A stretch of DNA of 64,000 bases from Olsenella sp. An290 (GCF_002159535.1 NZ_NFIU01000002.1:231221-295220); one strand, 5' to 3'; shown: positions 29,149 to 38,728, numbered from the stretch's first letter. Notes: generated from the sequence alone by a model not told the origin. A program made the numbers and translations.

Positions 29149-32100
29149 CTAGCCCTCCCTCATGACGTCGAACGCGTGCTGGAGCGCGGCCTCGTGGCTC
29201 GCGCCGCCGCGCTCGGCCTCCTCGACGAGCGCCTGGACGCGCCCGTACTCGCGCGGGACCACCTTCACGAAGCGGTCGCTCACGGACTCGAACAGATACA
29301 GCAGCTTGATGCCGCGCGGGCTCGCCGTGCGCCGCACGTGCTCCTCCACGAGCGAGCGCACGAGGGCAAGGTCCTTCTCGCCCGGGCGCTCGAGGTCGAC
29401 GAGCTCCTGGTTGCAGCGGTCGGCGAGGGTCCCCAGCCGGTCGTAGACAAAGGCCACCCCGCCCGACATGCCCGCCGCGAAGTTGGGGCCCACCTCGCCC
29501 AGGACCACCACGACGCCGCCCGTCATGTACTCGCAGCCGTGGGCGCCCACGCCCTCCACCACCACGGTGGCGCCGGAGTTGCGCACGCAGAAGCGCTGGC
29601 CCGCGAGGCCGTTCACAAAGCCCCGGCCGCCCGTGGCGCCGTAGAAGGCCACGTTGCCCACGATGACGTTCTCGTCGAACTTGTAGGTTGCACCCTGTGC
29701 CGGCCGCACGGACAGCACGCCGCCCGAGAGCCCCTTGCCAAAGTAGTCGTTGGCGTCGCCGGAGACGTTCAGCGTGACGCCCGCCGGCAGGAACGCGCCG
29801 AAGCTCTGGCCGGCCGACCCCGCGCAGTCCACGGTGATCGACCCCTCGGGCAGGCCCTCCGGGTGCTGGCGCGTGACCTCGCTGCCAAGGAGCGTCCCCA
29901 CGCAGCGGTTGACGTTGGCGATGTCGGCGCGCAGGCGGATGGGCGTCAGGTGCGCGCGGGCCGAGGCGGTGTAGGGCACGAGGAGCGTGGCGTCGAGCGT
30001 GCGGCCGAGCTCCAGGTCAGGCGCCATCTCGGGGAGCGCGTGCGGGGCGTCCGCGCCGGGGATGGCGCGGCCGAACTCGCAGCTACCGGGGGCGAGCAGG
30101 TCGGAGAGGTCGAGGAGGTTGGCCCTCCAGTTGGCCTTCCCCTCCACGGGGACCTGGCGCAGGCAGTCGGCGCGCCCCACCATCTCCCCCACCGTCCGGA
30201 ACCCCAGCTGCGCCATGACCTCGCGCAGGTCCTCGGCCACGAAGCGCATGAAGTTCTCGACGTGCTCGGGCGCGCCCGAGAAGCGCGAGCGAAGCCGGCA
30301 GTCCTGCGTGGCGATGCCCGCCGGGCAGGTGTCGCGCTGGCAGTCGCGCTGCATGAGGCAGCCCATGGCCACGAGCGGCATCGTGGCAAAGCCGAACTCC
30401 TCGGCGCCGAGAAGCGCGGCGATCGCCACGTCGCGCCCGCTCATGAGCTTGCCGTCGGTCTCCAGGACCACGCGGCTGCGGAGGCCGTTTCGCAGAAGCG
30501 TCTGCTGCGTCTCCGCCAGGCCGATCTCAAAGGGGATGCCGGCGTGGTAGATGGAGTCGCGCGGCGCGGCGCCCGTGCCGCCGTTGTGCCCGGAGACGAG
30601 GATCTTGTCGGCCCCTCCCTTGGCCACGCCCGTGGCGATGGTGCCCACGCCGGCGAGGGCGCAGAGCTTCACGGACACGCGGGCGCGGGGGTTCGCGCAC
30701 TTGAGGTCAAAGATGAGCTCGGCCAGGTCCTCGATCGAGTAGATGTCGTGGTGCGGCGGCGGCGAGATGAGCCCCACGCCCGGCGTGGACTGGCGCACCT
30801 CCGCGATCCAGGGGTAGACCTTCTTGCCGGGCAGGTGGCCGCCCTCGCCGGGCTTGGCGCCCTGGGCCATCTTGATCTGGATCTCGTCGGCCGAGACGAG
30901 GTAGCGGCTCGTGACGCCAAAGCGGCCGGAGGCCACCTGCTTGATTGCCGAGCGGCGGGAGTCGCCGCTGGGAAGCGGCGTCTCACGAGCCGGGTCCTCG
31001 CCGCCCTCGCCGGTGTTGGAGCGGCCGTGCAGGCGGTTCATCGCGATGGCCAGGCACTCGTGGGCCTCCCGCGAGATGGAGCCGTAGCTCATGGCGCCGG
31101 TGTTGAAGCGGCGCACGATGCTCTCGACGGGCTCCACCTCCTCCAGCGGCACGGGCGCGCCGGCGGGCGAGAAGCCCATGAGGTCGCGCAGGGTGACGGC
31201 ACGGCCGGGGCGGTGGACCCAGGCGGCGTACTCCTTGAAGAGGCCGTAGTCCCCCTCGCGGCAGGCGCGCTGCAGGAGGTAGATGGCCTTGGGGTCGATG
31301 AGGTGCTCCTCGCCCGCGGGCCGCCAGGTGGCAAGGCCGAGCGTGGGGAGCTGGTCGGGGGCGCGCGACGCGGCCACGGCGCGGGCCTCGGCGCGGCGCT
31401 CGGCGAGCGCGCGCTGGAGGTCGTCCTCGGTGAGGCCGCCCACGCGCGTGGCGGTGTGCGAGAAGTTCTTCTCGACGAGCTCCTCGGAGAGGCCCAAGAT
31501 CTCGAAGATCTGCGCGGAGTGGTAGCCCTGCATGGTGGAGATGCCCATCTTGGACATGATGGAGACGATCCCGGCCGTGAGGGCGCGGTCGTAGTTGGCG
31601 AGGGCGCACTCGGGGTCGAGGGCGAGCTCGCCGCGCGCGCAGAGGTCCCGGATGCAGTCGTGGGCGAGGTAGGGGTTGATGCCGGAGGCCGAGTAGCCCA
31701 CAAGACAGGCGAGGTCGTGCGGGCTCAGGGCGTCGCCCGTCTCCACGACGAGGTCGGCCCGGGTGCGCACCCCGCAGCGGATGAGGTGGTTGTGCACGCG
31801 GCCAAGGGCCAGAAGCGAAGGGACGCTCTCCTCGCCGGCGCCCGCGCGGTCGGAGATCACGACGATGTTGGCACCGGCGCGCACGGCCTCCTCGGCCTCA
31901 CGGGCGATCTTCTTAAGCGCGTGGGAGAGGGCGTGCGGGCCGCCCTCGGACGGGTAGGTCGCCCGCACGCGGGCCACCGAGAAGCCCGCCCGGTCGATGG
32001 CGCAGAGGCGCCGGAGGTCGTCGTCGGAAAGGACCGGACCCGGCAGCCGCACGAGACGGCAGGCGTCGCGGCTGTCCTCGAGGAGGTTGCCGTGGTTGCC

Positions 32101-33774
32101 GAGGTAGAGCGTGGTGCTCGTGACGACCTCCTCGCGCAGGGCGTCGATGGGCGGGTTGGTGACCTGCGCGAAGAGCTGGTGGAAGTAGTCGAAGAAGGAG
32201 CGCGGGCGCGCGGAGAGGCACGCGAGCGGCGCGTCGGTGCCCATGGAGGCCAGAGGCGCCGAGCCCCGCTCCGCCATGGGCCGCACGACCTCGTCGACCT
32301 CGTCGTAGTGCCACCCCATCCCCGCCGCCCTCGCGACAAACGCGGCGGGGTCGGGCGCCGGGACGGCGGGCGTCGGGGCCGCGGGCGCCTCCGCCCCCGC
32401 GGCCGGCAGCGGCAGCTCCGCCACGTCCACGGCCTCCTCGCGCAGCCAGTCCGCATAGGGCTTCTCGGCCGCCAGCCGGTCCCTGATCTCGTCGTTGCCC
32501 ACCACGCGACCGTGCGCCGTGTCCACCTCGAGCATCTCCCCGGGGCCGAGGCACCCCGTGCGAAGGATGTTCTCGGGCTCCACGTCAATGGCGCCCACCT
32601 CCGAGGAGAGGATGAGGCGGTCGTCGCGCGTCACGTAGTAGCGCGCGGGGCGCAGGCCGTTTCTGTCGAGCGCGGCGCCCAGCGTGCGCCCGTCGGTGAA
32701 GACCACCGCCGCGGGCCCGTCCCAGGGCTCCATGAGCATGGACTGGTAGGCGTCGTAGGCGCGGCGCCTCTCGCTGAGCGCGGGGTTCTTGTCCCACGGC
32801 TCCGGCATCATGAGCGAGACCGCGCGGTCAAGCGGGCGGCCGTTCATGACGAGGAACTCAAGCACGTTGTCCAGAATCGCGGAGTCCGAGCCCTCGCGGT
32901 TGATGATCGGCATCACGCGCTCGAGGTCCGAGCCCAGAACCGGCGAGTAGAGCCCCGGCTCGCGGGCGCGGATCCAGCTCACGTTGCCGCGCAGGGTGTT
33001 GATCTCGCCGTTGTGGATGAGGTAGCGGTTGGGGTGCGCGCGCTCCCAGGAGGGCGTGGTGTTGGTGGAGTAGCGCGAGTGCACGAGCGCCAGCGCCGTC
33101 TCCACCGCGGCGTCGTTCAGGTCCAGGTAGAAGCGGCGCATCTGGGTGGCCACGAGCATGCCCTTGTAGACGATGGTGCGGCTGGACATGCTGCACACGT
33201 AGAAGATCTTGCCCTCGAGCGCGGGCTCGGCGTCGGCCGCGCGCTCGATGGTGCGCCGGGTGACGTAGAGCCGGCGCTCGAAGTCCTGACCGCGGGCGAC
33301 GTCCTCCGGACGGCGCAGAAACGCCTGGTAGATGGCCGGCATGCACGCGCGCGCCGTGGAGCCCAGGTCGTGCGGGTCCACCGGCACCGCGCGCCAGAAC
33401 ATGAGCGGCACGCCGCACTCGGCGCAGCCCCGCTCAAAGACCTGCCGCGCCGCGGCGAGCCCGGCCGCGTCGTCGTGCGGCAGGAAGAGCATCGCGACGC
33501 CGTAGTCGCCCTCGTCGGGCAGGAGCTGCCCCTCCTTCTGGGCCTCCTTGCGGAAGAAGCGGTGAGGCACCTGGAAGAGCACGCCCGCGCCGTCGCCGGT
33601 GTTCTTCTCGAGGCCCTTGCCCCCGCGGTGCTCCAGGTTCACGAGCACGGAGAGCGCGTCGTCGAGCGTGCGGTGGCTTCGATGCCCGTGCAGGTGGGCA
33701 ATGGCGCCGATGCCGCAGGCGTCGTGCTCGTACTCGGGCCGGTAGAGGCCGCGCGGTCGCTGGTTCTGGCTCAT
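29149..33774 (-). CDS. gltB: Glutamate synthase large subunit
   Basis: Converts glutamine plus 2-oxoglutarate to two glutamates. 1541 residues, normal for bacterial GltB. The class II amidotransferase nucleophile is Cys20 in HDACGIGAIAHLHGH, so a 19-residue propeptide would be removed. Further: NGEINTLRGN in the amidase domain, the central domain, the FMN domain with SGHNGGTGAAPRDSIYHAG, the 3Fe-4S motif CLMQRDCQRDTCPAGIATQD, and the C-terminal beta-helix (GATGGRGFVNGLAGQRFCVRNSGA). The ATG at 33774 follows AGAGGGGAG. Operon gltB-gltD-small protein. Confidence 0.97.
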   Translation of the reverse strand: MSQNQRPRGLYRPEYEHDACGIGAIAHLHGHRSHRTLDDALSVLVNLEHRGGKGLEKNTGDGAGVLFQVPHRFFRKEAQKEGQLLPDEGDYGVAMLFLPHDDAAGLAAARQVFERGCAECGVPLMFWRAVPVDPHDLGSTARACMPAIYQAFLRRPEDVARGQDFERRLYVTRRTIERAADAEPALEGKIFYVCSMSSRTIVYKGMLVATQMRRFYLDLNDAAVETALALVHSRYSTNTTPSWERAHPNRYLIHNGEINTLRGNVSWIRAREPGLYSPVLGSDLERVMPIINREGSDSAILDNVLEFLVMNGRPLDRAVSLMMPEPWDKNPALSERRRAYDAYQSMLMEPWDGPAAVVFTDGRTLGAALDRNGLRPARYYVTRDDRLILSSEVGAIDVEPENILRTGCLGPGEMLEVDTAHGRVVGNDEIRDRLAAEKPYADWLREEAVDVAELPLPAAGAEAPAAPTPAVPAPDPAAFVARAAGMGWHYDEVDEVVRPMAERGSAPLASMGTDAPLACLSARPRSFFDYFHQLFAQVTNPPIDALREEVVTSTTLYLGNHGNLLEDSRDACRLVRLPGPVLSDDDLRRLCAIDRAGFSVARVRATYPSEGGPHALSHALKKIAREAEEAVRAGANIVVISDRAGAGEESVPSLLALGRVHNHLIRCGVRTRADLVVETGDALSPHDLACLVGYSASGINPYLAHDCIRDLCARGELALDPECALANYDRALTAGIVSIMSKMGISTMQGYHSAQIFEILGLSEELVEKNFSHTATRVGGLTEDDLQRALAERRAEARAVAASRAPDQLPTLGLATWRPAGEEHLIDPKAIYLLQRACREGDYGLFKEYAAWVHRPGRAVTLRDLMGFSPAGAPVPLEEVEPVESIVRRFNTGAMSYGSISREAHECLAIAMNRLHGRSNTGEGGEDPARETPLPSGDSRRSAIKQVASGRFGVTSRYLVSADEIQIKMAQGAKPGEGGHLPGKKVYPWIAEVRQSTPGVGLISPPPHHDIYSIEDLAELIFDLKCANPRARVSVKLCALAGVGTIATGVAKGGADKILVSGHNGGTGAAPRDSIYHAGIPFEIGLAETQQTLLRNGLRSRVVLETDGKLMSGRDVAIAALLGAEEFGFATMPLVAMGCLMQRDCQRDTCPAGIATQDCRLRSRFSGAPEHVENFMRFVAEDLREVMAQLGFRTVGEMVGRADCLRQVPVEGKANWRANLLDLSDLLAPGSCEFGRAIPGADAPHALPEMAPDLELGRTLDATLLVPYTASARAHLTPIRLRADIANVNRCVGTLLGSEVTRQHPEGLPEGSITVDCAGSAGQSFGAFLPAGVTLNVSGDANDYFGKGLSGGVLSVRPAQGATYKFDENVIVGNVAFYGATGGRGFVNGLAGQRFCVRNSGATVVVEGVGAHGCEYMTGGVVVVLGEVGPNFAAGMSGGVAFVYDRLGTLADRCNQELVDLERPGEKDLALVRSLVEEHVRRTASPRGIKLLYLFESVSDRFVKVVPREYGRVQALVEEAERGGASHEAALQHAFDVMREG

Positions 33775-33805
33775 GGGACTCCCCTCTTTTCGTGGCTCAC
33801 CGGCG

Positions 33806-33811
33806 AGTCTA
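33806..33811 (-). promoter_or_regulatory. -10 box of gltBD
   Basis: TAGACT on the minus strand, 31 bases upstream of the gltB ATG. No clear -35 box. Confidence 0.4.
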
Positions 33812-33972
33812 CGAGCCCCTTCCCGCCGGCGAGAAAAACGAGACCAAAACGCTACGCGCTCGCCACCTGCGCGTTGCAGGACCGCCACGTGCCGGAAGCG
33901 TTCCCGCAACGGGCGGGAAACGTTCCCACATGAGAGCGCTGGCCGGCGGCGCGGGAAGGCCCGCCCAACTGC

Positions 33973-33978
33973 TAGACT
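33973..33978 (+). promoter_or_regulatory. -10 box of the dipeptidase gene
   Basis: TAGACT 47 bases upstream of the ATG at 34026. Just upstream (33898-33931) CGTTCCC words repeat within a partly palindromic stretch, GGGAAACGTTCCC, which could be an operator. Confidence 0.35.
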
Positions 33979-34025
33979 CCCGTACAGGAACCACCCGCCA
34001 ACCGCCGCGCACACCAGGGGGACCC

Positions 34026-35027
34026 ATGACGCTTCCTGTCTTTGACCTGCACTGCGACACCGCCGACCGCCTCGCGTGGCAGTCGCTCCCCCAGGACCTG
34101 CGCGCGGCGTGCGGGCAGGACTTCTACGGCCCCGGCGACGAGACCGACCCCGAGGCCTGCCGCGACCTCGCGCGCAACCGCTGCCACCTCTCGCTCGAGC
34201 AGGTCGGCGCGACGCCCTGGGCGCAGTGCCTCGCCTGCTTCGTGCCCGACGAGCTCTCCCCCGAGCAGGCCGTCCGCTTCTACGAGCACGTCTCCTCCCA
34301 CATCACCCGCGAGGTCGGGAAGAACCCGGGCGCGGTGACCCTCGCGCACGGGGCCGCCGACGTGGCGCCCGCCCTCGCCAGGGGCGGGTTCGTCGCCGTG
34401 CGCACCATAGAGAACGCCCGGCTCTTTGCCGCTGACCTGGGGCTCGTTGCGCGCCTCGCGGAGGAGGGGCTCGTCATGGCGTCCCTCAGCTGGAACGCCT
34501 GCGGCCCCCTCGCGAGCGGGCACGACACCCACGCCGGCCTCACCGACCTCGGCGCGCAGGCGCTCCGGGAGATGGAGCGGGCGGGGGTGACCCTTGACGT
34601 CTCCCATCTCAACGACGAGTCCCTGGAGGACGTCCTCGCGCGCTCGCGGCGCCCGCTCGTGGCAAGCCACTCAAACGCGCGCGCCGTCTGCGACCACCCG
34701 CGCAACCTCACGGACCGGCAGTTCCTCGAGATCAGGGACCGCGGGGGCCTCGTGGGCCTCAACTTCTGCCCGGCCTTTCTCGCAAAGGAGCCGGGCCAGG
34801 TCGGCTTTGACGAGGTCGCGGCGCACATCGAGCACTGGCTCGACCTCGGCGGCGAGGACGTCGTCGCCCTGGGGAGCGACTACGACGGCACCGACGTCCC
34901 GCCCTTCCTCGACGGCGCCGCGACCATGCCCGCCTTTCAGCGCCTCCTCACCGACCGCTTTGGCGAGGACCTCTGCGCCAGGATCTGCGCGGGCAACGCC
35001 CTCGCGTTCTTCGCTCGGCAGGGCTAG
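34026..35027 (+). CDS. Membrane dipeptidase family (M19) peptidase
   Basis: Zinc dipeptidase of the renal dipeptidase group, 333 residues. Metal and catalytic motifs: FDLHCDT (HxD) at residues 6-12, the bridging Glu in AVRTIENARL, TLDVSHLND and ASHSNARAVCDHPRNLTD (His ligands), and ALGSDYDGTDVPPFL near the C-terminus. No signal peptide, so cytoplasmic despite the family name. It fits peptide catabolism with Opp, PepT and the M42 enzyme. The ATG follows AGGGGGA. Confidence 0.93.
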   Translation: MTLPVFDLHCDTADRLAWQSLPQDLRAACGQDFYGPGDETDPEACRDLARNRCHLSLEQVGATPWAQCLACFVPDELSPEQAVRFYEHVSSHITREVGKNPGAVTLAHGAADVAPALARGGFVAVRTIENARLFAADLGLVARLAEEGLVMASLSWNACGPLASGHDTHAGLTDLGAQALREMERAGVTLDVSHLNDESLEDVLARSRRPLVASHSNARAVCDHPRNLTDRQFLEIRDRGGLVGLNFCPAFLAKEPGQVGFDEVAAHIEHWLDLGGEDVVALGSDYDGTDVPPFLDGAATMPAFQRLLTDRFGEDLCARICAGNALAFFARQG

Positions 35028-35070
35028 CGCCGGGCGAGAAGAACCGCGCGCCGACGGCTCGGAGCAAAAG

Positions 35071-35508
35071 CTCACTCGAAGTCACGCTTTTCTCGCCCGG
35101 GGCGTGAGTTTCTGTGAGCTGCGTGCGCAAGCTCACGCAAAGTCACGTTTTCTCGCCCGGGGCGTGAGTTTCTGCGAGCTGCGTGCGCAAGCTCACCCGA
35201 AGTCACGATTTTCTCGCTCGAAGCGTGATCTTCTGTGAGTTGCGAGCGAAAACTCGCTCAAAGTCACGCTCTGCTTGCCGAAGCGTGAGTTTCTGTGAGT
35301 CGCGAGAGAAAGCTCATGCAAAGTCACGTTTTTCTCGCTCGAAGCGTGATCTTCTGTGAGTCGCGAGAGAAAGCTCATCCGAAGTCACGCTCTGCTTGCC
35401 GAAGCGTGAGTTTCTGTGAGCTGAGAGAGAGCTCACTCAAACTCACGCCCCGGCGGCGCAAAGCGTGAGTTTCTGTGAGCTGCAAAAGATAACTCGCGCA
35501 AAGTCACG
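35071..35508. repeat. Array B: seven and a half 47-48-nt palindromic units, ~60-bp period
   Basis: Units at 35071-35118, 35132-35178, 35192-35239, 35253-35299, 35313-35360, 35374-35420, 35432-35479 and a left half-unit at 35493-35508. Left arms read CTCNCNCRAAGTCACG; right arms CGTGAGTTTCTGTGAG or CGTGATCTTCTGTGAG. Loops are 15-16 bases. Starts are spaced 61, 60, 61, 60, 61, 58, 61 bases with 11-13-base spacers. Only the outer CTCAC/GTGAG and inner TCACG/CGTGA parts pair. Units 3-4 and 5-6 form a duplicated 121-bp pair. It shares the AAGTCACG arm with array A. The 600-base gap holds no gene. Confidence 0.88.
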
Positions 35509-35569
35509 TTGCGGCAACGTCGCGCGCGAGAAGAACCGCGGCACGCCGCCTCTCCCGTGCGCAAGAAAG

Positions 35570-35603
35570 CGGCCCGGCCCCGCACGGCGGCGGGACCGGG
35601 CCG
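35570..35603 (-). terminator. Terminator hairpin of the ECF operon
   Basis: A 13-bp GC stem with one mismatch (35570-35582 with 35591-35603) lies 24 bases past the last gene of the minus-strand ECF operon, followed on that strand by GCTTTCTT. It also faces the end of array B. Confidence 0.55.
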
Positions 35604-35627
35604 TCTCGGCGTCATCTCAGCCGGCCG

Positions 35628-36167
35628 CTACGCGGCGTCGGGGTAGCGCGGCGGAACGAGCCCCGCGCGCTCGAGCGAGACCACGATCGGCACCACCACC
35701 GCGAGCTGGAGCACGATCCCCGTGATCCCCGTCACGAAGGAGGCGGTCAGCCACACGGGCAGGGAGTAGGAGCCCGCGGAGAAAACGAGCGCCTGGAGCA
35801 GGCCGTTTGCCACGCGCCCCGCGAGCATCGCGCCCACGAGCGAGACGTAGAGGTCCACGCTCTCGCGCCCGGTGCGCACCACGCGGGCAAGCAGCCCGGA
35901 CACGAGCCCGTAGACAAGAAGCTCGCAGGTCATGGCCGGCAGGATCGGCGCGGCGGGCATGCCCGTGAGCACGCTCGAGAGCACCGGCGCGAGGACCCCG
36001 GTGGCCGCGCCCGCCGCCGGGCCCGCCACGAGACCGGAGATCATCACGGGGATGTGCATGGGCAGCCACGTGGCGCCCGCGTTGGGAATGGAGTGGAAGG
36101 CCATCGGCAGCACGATGCCGAGCGCGGCGCACACCGCGGCAATGACGACTCTCTTGACCTGGCTCAT
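35628..36167 (-). CDS. ECF transporter substrate-specificity (S) component
   Basis: Membrane protein that binds the vitamin or cofactor for an energy-coupling-factor importer. 179 residues, five to six helices, beginning MSQVKRVVIAAVCAALGIVLP. The sequence GATWLPMHIPVMISGL followed by SSVLTGMPAAPILPAM is characteristic of the ECF_trnsprt family. The substrate (several vitamins are possible) cannot be inferred. The start overlaps the EcfT stop (ATGA) and has AAGGAGAC upstream. It is the last gene of a four-gene unit. Confidence 0.88.
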   Translation of the reverse strand: MSQVKRVVIAAVCAALGIVLPMAFHSIPNAGATWLPMHIPVMISGLVAGPAAGAATGVLAPVLSSVLTGMPAAPILPAMTCELLVYGLVSGLLARVVRTGRESVDLYVSLVGAMLAGRVANGLLQALVFSAGSYSLPVWLTASFVTGITGIVLQLAVVVPIVVSLERAGLVPPRYPDAA

Positions 36168-36895
36168 GGGCGTGTCTCCTTCTCTCCCGCCCGCGCGGCC
36201 CCGCGCGGCGGGGACAGCCGGTACCCGCGCGCCTCCATGGCGACGGACAGCTCGTCCGCCCGGCGCATTGCGGATACGAAGATGGGTACGAGCAGCCGCA
36301 CATAACTGACGGCACGTCGCATAATACCACGCGACGCGACGGCACCGCACCTGAGCGCCTGGGCGCGCATGAGCTGGTGGCTCTCCCTGAGGAGCGTGGG
36401 CACAAACTGCACCGTAACCCCCACGGCGAGCGCCGCCGCGTCCACGGGCGCCCCGACCCGCGCGAGCGGCGAGAGGAGCGCGCGCACGCCGTCGACGAGC
36501 TCCTGGGGACGGGTCGTCGCGGTGAGGAGCGACCCCAGCACCACGACGAGCAGCGTGCGCGCGACCACGCGGCCTCCCTGGGCGAGGCCCGCCACGGTGA
36601 GGTGGAGGGGGCCCAGCGCAAGGAGCGGGTCGACCTCGCTGAAGAGCAGCGCGTTGAGCGCGAGCACCAGGGCGAGGAACCACCGCATCCCCCAGGCGGC
36701 CCGACCGGCGGCGCGCCAGCCCACGCGCGAGGCGGCAACGAGCGCGGCCACCCCCGCCGCGACGACGCCGAGCTCGACGGGCGTCGAGGCGAGGACCACG
36801 AGCGCCACGCACGCGACAAGCCCGCAGAGCTTGGGCGCGGCGGGCATCCGGTGAAGCGGCGAGTCCGCCCAGACGTATCCCGCGGGCGCCCTCAC
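36164..36895 (-). CDS. ecfT: ECF transporter transmembrane component EcfT
   Basis: Couples the ATPases to the S component. 243 residues with N-terminal hydrophobic helices (LCGLVACVALVVLAS, WFLALVLALNALLF, LLVVVLGSLLTATT) and the coupling helices at the C-terminus with the EcfT hallmark AMEARGYR. It starts with a GTG at 36895 that overlaps the upstream ATPase stop (GTGA) and ends in an ATGA overlap with the S gene. Confidence 0.92.
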   Translation of the reverse strand: MRAPAGYVWADSPLHRMPAAPKLCGLVACVALVVLASTPVELGVVAAGVAALVAASRVGWRAAGRAAWGMRWFLALVLALNALLFSEVDPLLALGPLHLTVAGLAQGGRVVARTLLVVVLGSLLTATTRPQELVDGVRALLSPLARVGAPVDAAALAVGVTVQFVPTLLRESHQLMRAQALRCGAVASRGIMRRAVSYVRLLVPIFVSAMRRADELSVAMEARGYRLSPPRGAARAGEKETRP

Positions 36896-37770
36896 GAGCG
36901 GCCCCCGGAGACGACCCCGCGGGAGCCCCCGGCGCCGAGGGCGCGGCAGACGGCCTCGGCGAGCTCGTCGGCCGTGAGCGGGGACCCCGTGACCGAAAGG
37001 CCGGCGCGGGCGAGCGCGGAGGCCGCGCGGGCGGCGCAGGCGGGCTCGAGGCCGTGGGCGCGCATGAGCGGCGCGTCCCCCAGAAGCTCGCGCACGGGGC
37101 CGTCGAGCGTCACGCGCCCGCCCTCGAGCGCGACGACGCGGTCGGCCACGGCCGCGAGGGCGTTGGCGTCGTGGCTCGCCATGACAACGGTCGCGCCCGC
37201 CGCGCCGGCCGCGCGCACCGCCTCGAGGCAGGCCGCGCGGGCGCGCGGGTCGAGCCCGGCCGTGGGCTCGTCGAGCAGCAGCAGCCGCGGCCCGAGGGCG
37301 AGCACCGAGGCAATGGCCACGCGCCGCCGCTCGCCGCCGGAGAGCGAGAAGGGCGAGCGGCCCGCGAGCCCGTCCAGGGAGAGCCCCATGAGCGCGAGGG
37401 CGCGCGCCGAGCGCGCGCGGGCCTCGTCGGGGGCCACGCCCCGCGCGAGGAGCCCGAAGGAGACCTCGCGCTCGACGGTGGGCTCGAAGAACTGGCGCTC
37501 GGGCAGCTGGAAGACGAGCCCCACCGACGCGGCGAGCGCGCGGGCGCCGGGCCCGCGCAGGGCGTCCCGGCCGTCGACGAGAAGGCGGCCCGCGTCCGGG
37601 CGGAGCGCGCCGGCCATGACCTCGAGAAGCGTTGACTTCCCCGAGCCCGTCCTCCCCATGAGGCCCGTGACACCGGGCCCCACCTCGAGCGTGACGTCGT
37701 CGAGCGCACGGTTCCTCTCGCCGCGGGCGCCCTCGAAGGAGAGGGCCACGCCCTCAAGCCTCAGCCGCAC
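36892..37770 (-). CDS. ecfA2: ECF transporter ATPase (EcfA2-like)
   Basis: One of the two ATPases of the ECF module, 292 residues. Walker A GLMGRTGSGKST, Q-loop VFQLPERQFF (the ECF-type variant), signature LSGGERRR, Walker B LLLLDEPTAGLD, switch His in MASHDANAL. The start is a GTG at 37770, 10 bases inside the preceding gene. A much longer reading through the preceding gene is a frame shadow. The C-terminal extension continues to VSGGRS. Confidence 0.92.
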   Translation of the reverse strand: MRLRLEGVALSFEGARGERNRALDDVTLEVGPGVTGLMGRTGSGKSTLLEVMAGALRPDAGRLLVDGRDALRGPGARALAASVGLVFQLPERQFFEPTVEREVSFGLLARGVAPDEARARSARALALMGLSLDGLAGRSPFSLSGGERRRVAIASVLALGPRLLLLDEPTAGLDPRARAACLEAVRAAGAAGATVVMASHDANALAAVADRVVALEGGRVTLDGPVRELLGDAPLMRAHGLEPACAARAASALARAGLSVTGSPLTADELAEAVCRALGAGGSRGVVSGGRS

Positions 37771-38585
37771 AGCGCGCTCACCAGCCCCTCCACCGTGACC
37801 GGCGCGGGACCGGACGCCGCGCCGCGGGCGACGAGCCCCTCCCAGACCCTCGCCGCGAGGGGCGGCTCGAGCCCGGCCCTCTCGAGCAGGGCCCGGTCGG
37901 AGAGCAGCTCCTCGGGGCGGCCCACCGCCAGGACCTCCCCCGCGGCCATGACCGCCACGCGGTCGGCGCGGGCGGCGAGCTCCATGTCGTGCGTGATCCA
38001 GACGACGGTGGTGCCGCGCCGCGCGCGGGCGAGAAGGACCGCGCGGACGAGCTCGTCTCTGCCCTGCGGGTCGATCATGGAGGTCGCCTCGTCGAGGACG
38101 AGGACGTCCGGGTCCGCCGCGAGGGCGCCCGCAAGGGCCACGCGCTGCTGCTGGCCTCCGGAGAGCGCGTGGACGTCGCGGCGCTCGAAGCCGGAGAGGC
38201 CCACCGCGGCGAGCGCGCGGGAGGCGGCGGCGCGGGCCTCGTCGGGGGTGGCGCCGAAGTTGCGCGGCGCAAAGGCGACGTCCTCGGCCGCCACGGACGA
38301 GACGAACTGGTTCTCGGGGCTCTGGAAGACCATCCCGCAGGCGCGGCGGAGCTCCCAGGCGCGGCGCGGGTCGGAGGCGTCGATGCCCGCCACGCGGAGC
38401 TCCCCTCGCTGGAGCGGGACGAGCGCGTTCAGGTGGCGCGCGAGGGTCGTCTTGCCGGAGCCGTTCTCGCCGACCACGGCCAAGAACTCGCCCGCCTCCG
38501 CGCGGAGCGTGACCCCGCGCAGGTCCGGGCGCCCGGGCACGTACGCGTGCGACACCCCGCGCGCCTCGACGGTCCCCTCCGGCAT
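37761..38585 (-). CDS. ecfA1: ECF transporter ATPase (EcfA1-like)
   Basis: First gene of the ECF operon, 274 residues. Walker A VVGENGSGKTT, Q-loop VFQSPENQFVSSV (ECF hallmark), signature LSGGQQQR, Walker B VLVLDEATSMIDP, switch His in WITHDMELA. The ATG at 38585 follows GGGGAGGG and lies 34 bases after a TACAAT -10 box. All four operon genes overlap, so the complete importer A1-A2-T-S has a dedicated S component. Confidence 0.93.
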   Translation of the reverse strand: MPEGTVEARGVSHAYVPGRPDLRGVTLRAEAGEFLAVVGENGSGKTTLARHLNALVPLQRGELRVAGIDASDPRRAWELRRACGMVFQSPENQFVSSVAAEDVAFAPRNFGATPDEARAAASRALAAVGLSGFERRDVHALSGGQQQRVALAGALAADPDVLVLDEATSMIDPQGRDELVRAVLLARARRGTTVVWITHDMELAARADRVAVMAAGEVLAVGRPEELLSDRALLERAGLEPPLAARVWEGLVARGAASGPAPVTVEGLVSALCG

Positions 38586-38619
38586 CTTCCCTCCCCTCTT
38601 TGTTGACGTAGCGTCGTTT

Positions 38620-38625
38620 ATTGTA
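38620..38625 (-). promoter_or_regulatory. -10 box of the ECF operon
   Basis: TACAAT on the minus strand, 34 bases upstream of the first ECF ATPase. No riboswitch is evident in the short leader. Confidence 0.4.
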
Positions 38626-38689
38626 GCGGCTCGGCGCGCCAGCAGGGGCGACGAGCCGCCCCCGGCACGTCAGCGCCCCATAGCTGCGG

Positions 38690-38695
38690 TAAACT
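38690..38695 (+). promoter_or_regulatory. -10 box of the molybdenum hydroxylase operon
   Basis: TAAACT 33 bases upstream of the GTG at 38729. Confidence 0.35.
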
Positions 38696-38728
38696 GAAAG
38701 GGACACCGACGACCCCAGAGGAGGACAC

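Noticed and set aside
36892..38706. A single 604-residue double ATPase fusion
   Set aside because: The N-terminal part is an out-of-frame reading of ecfA1. Two separate overlapping genes each carry a full ATPase motif set.
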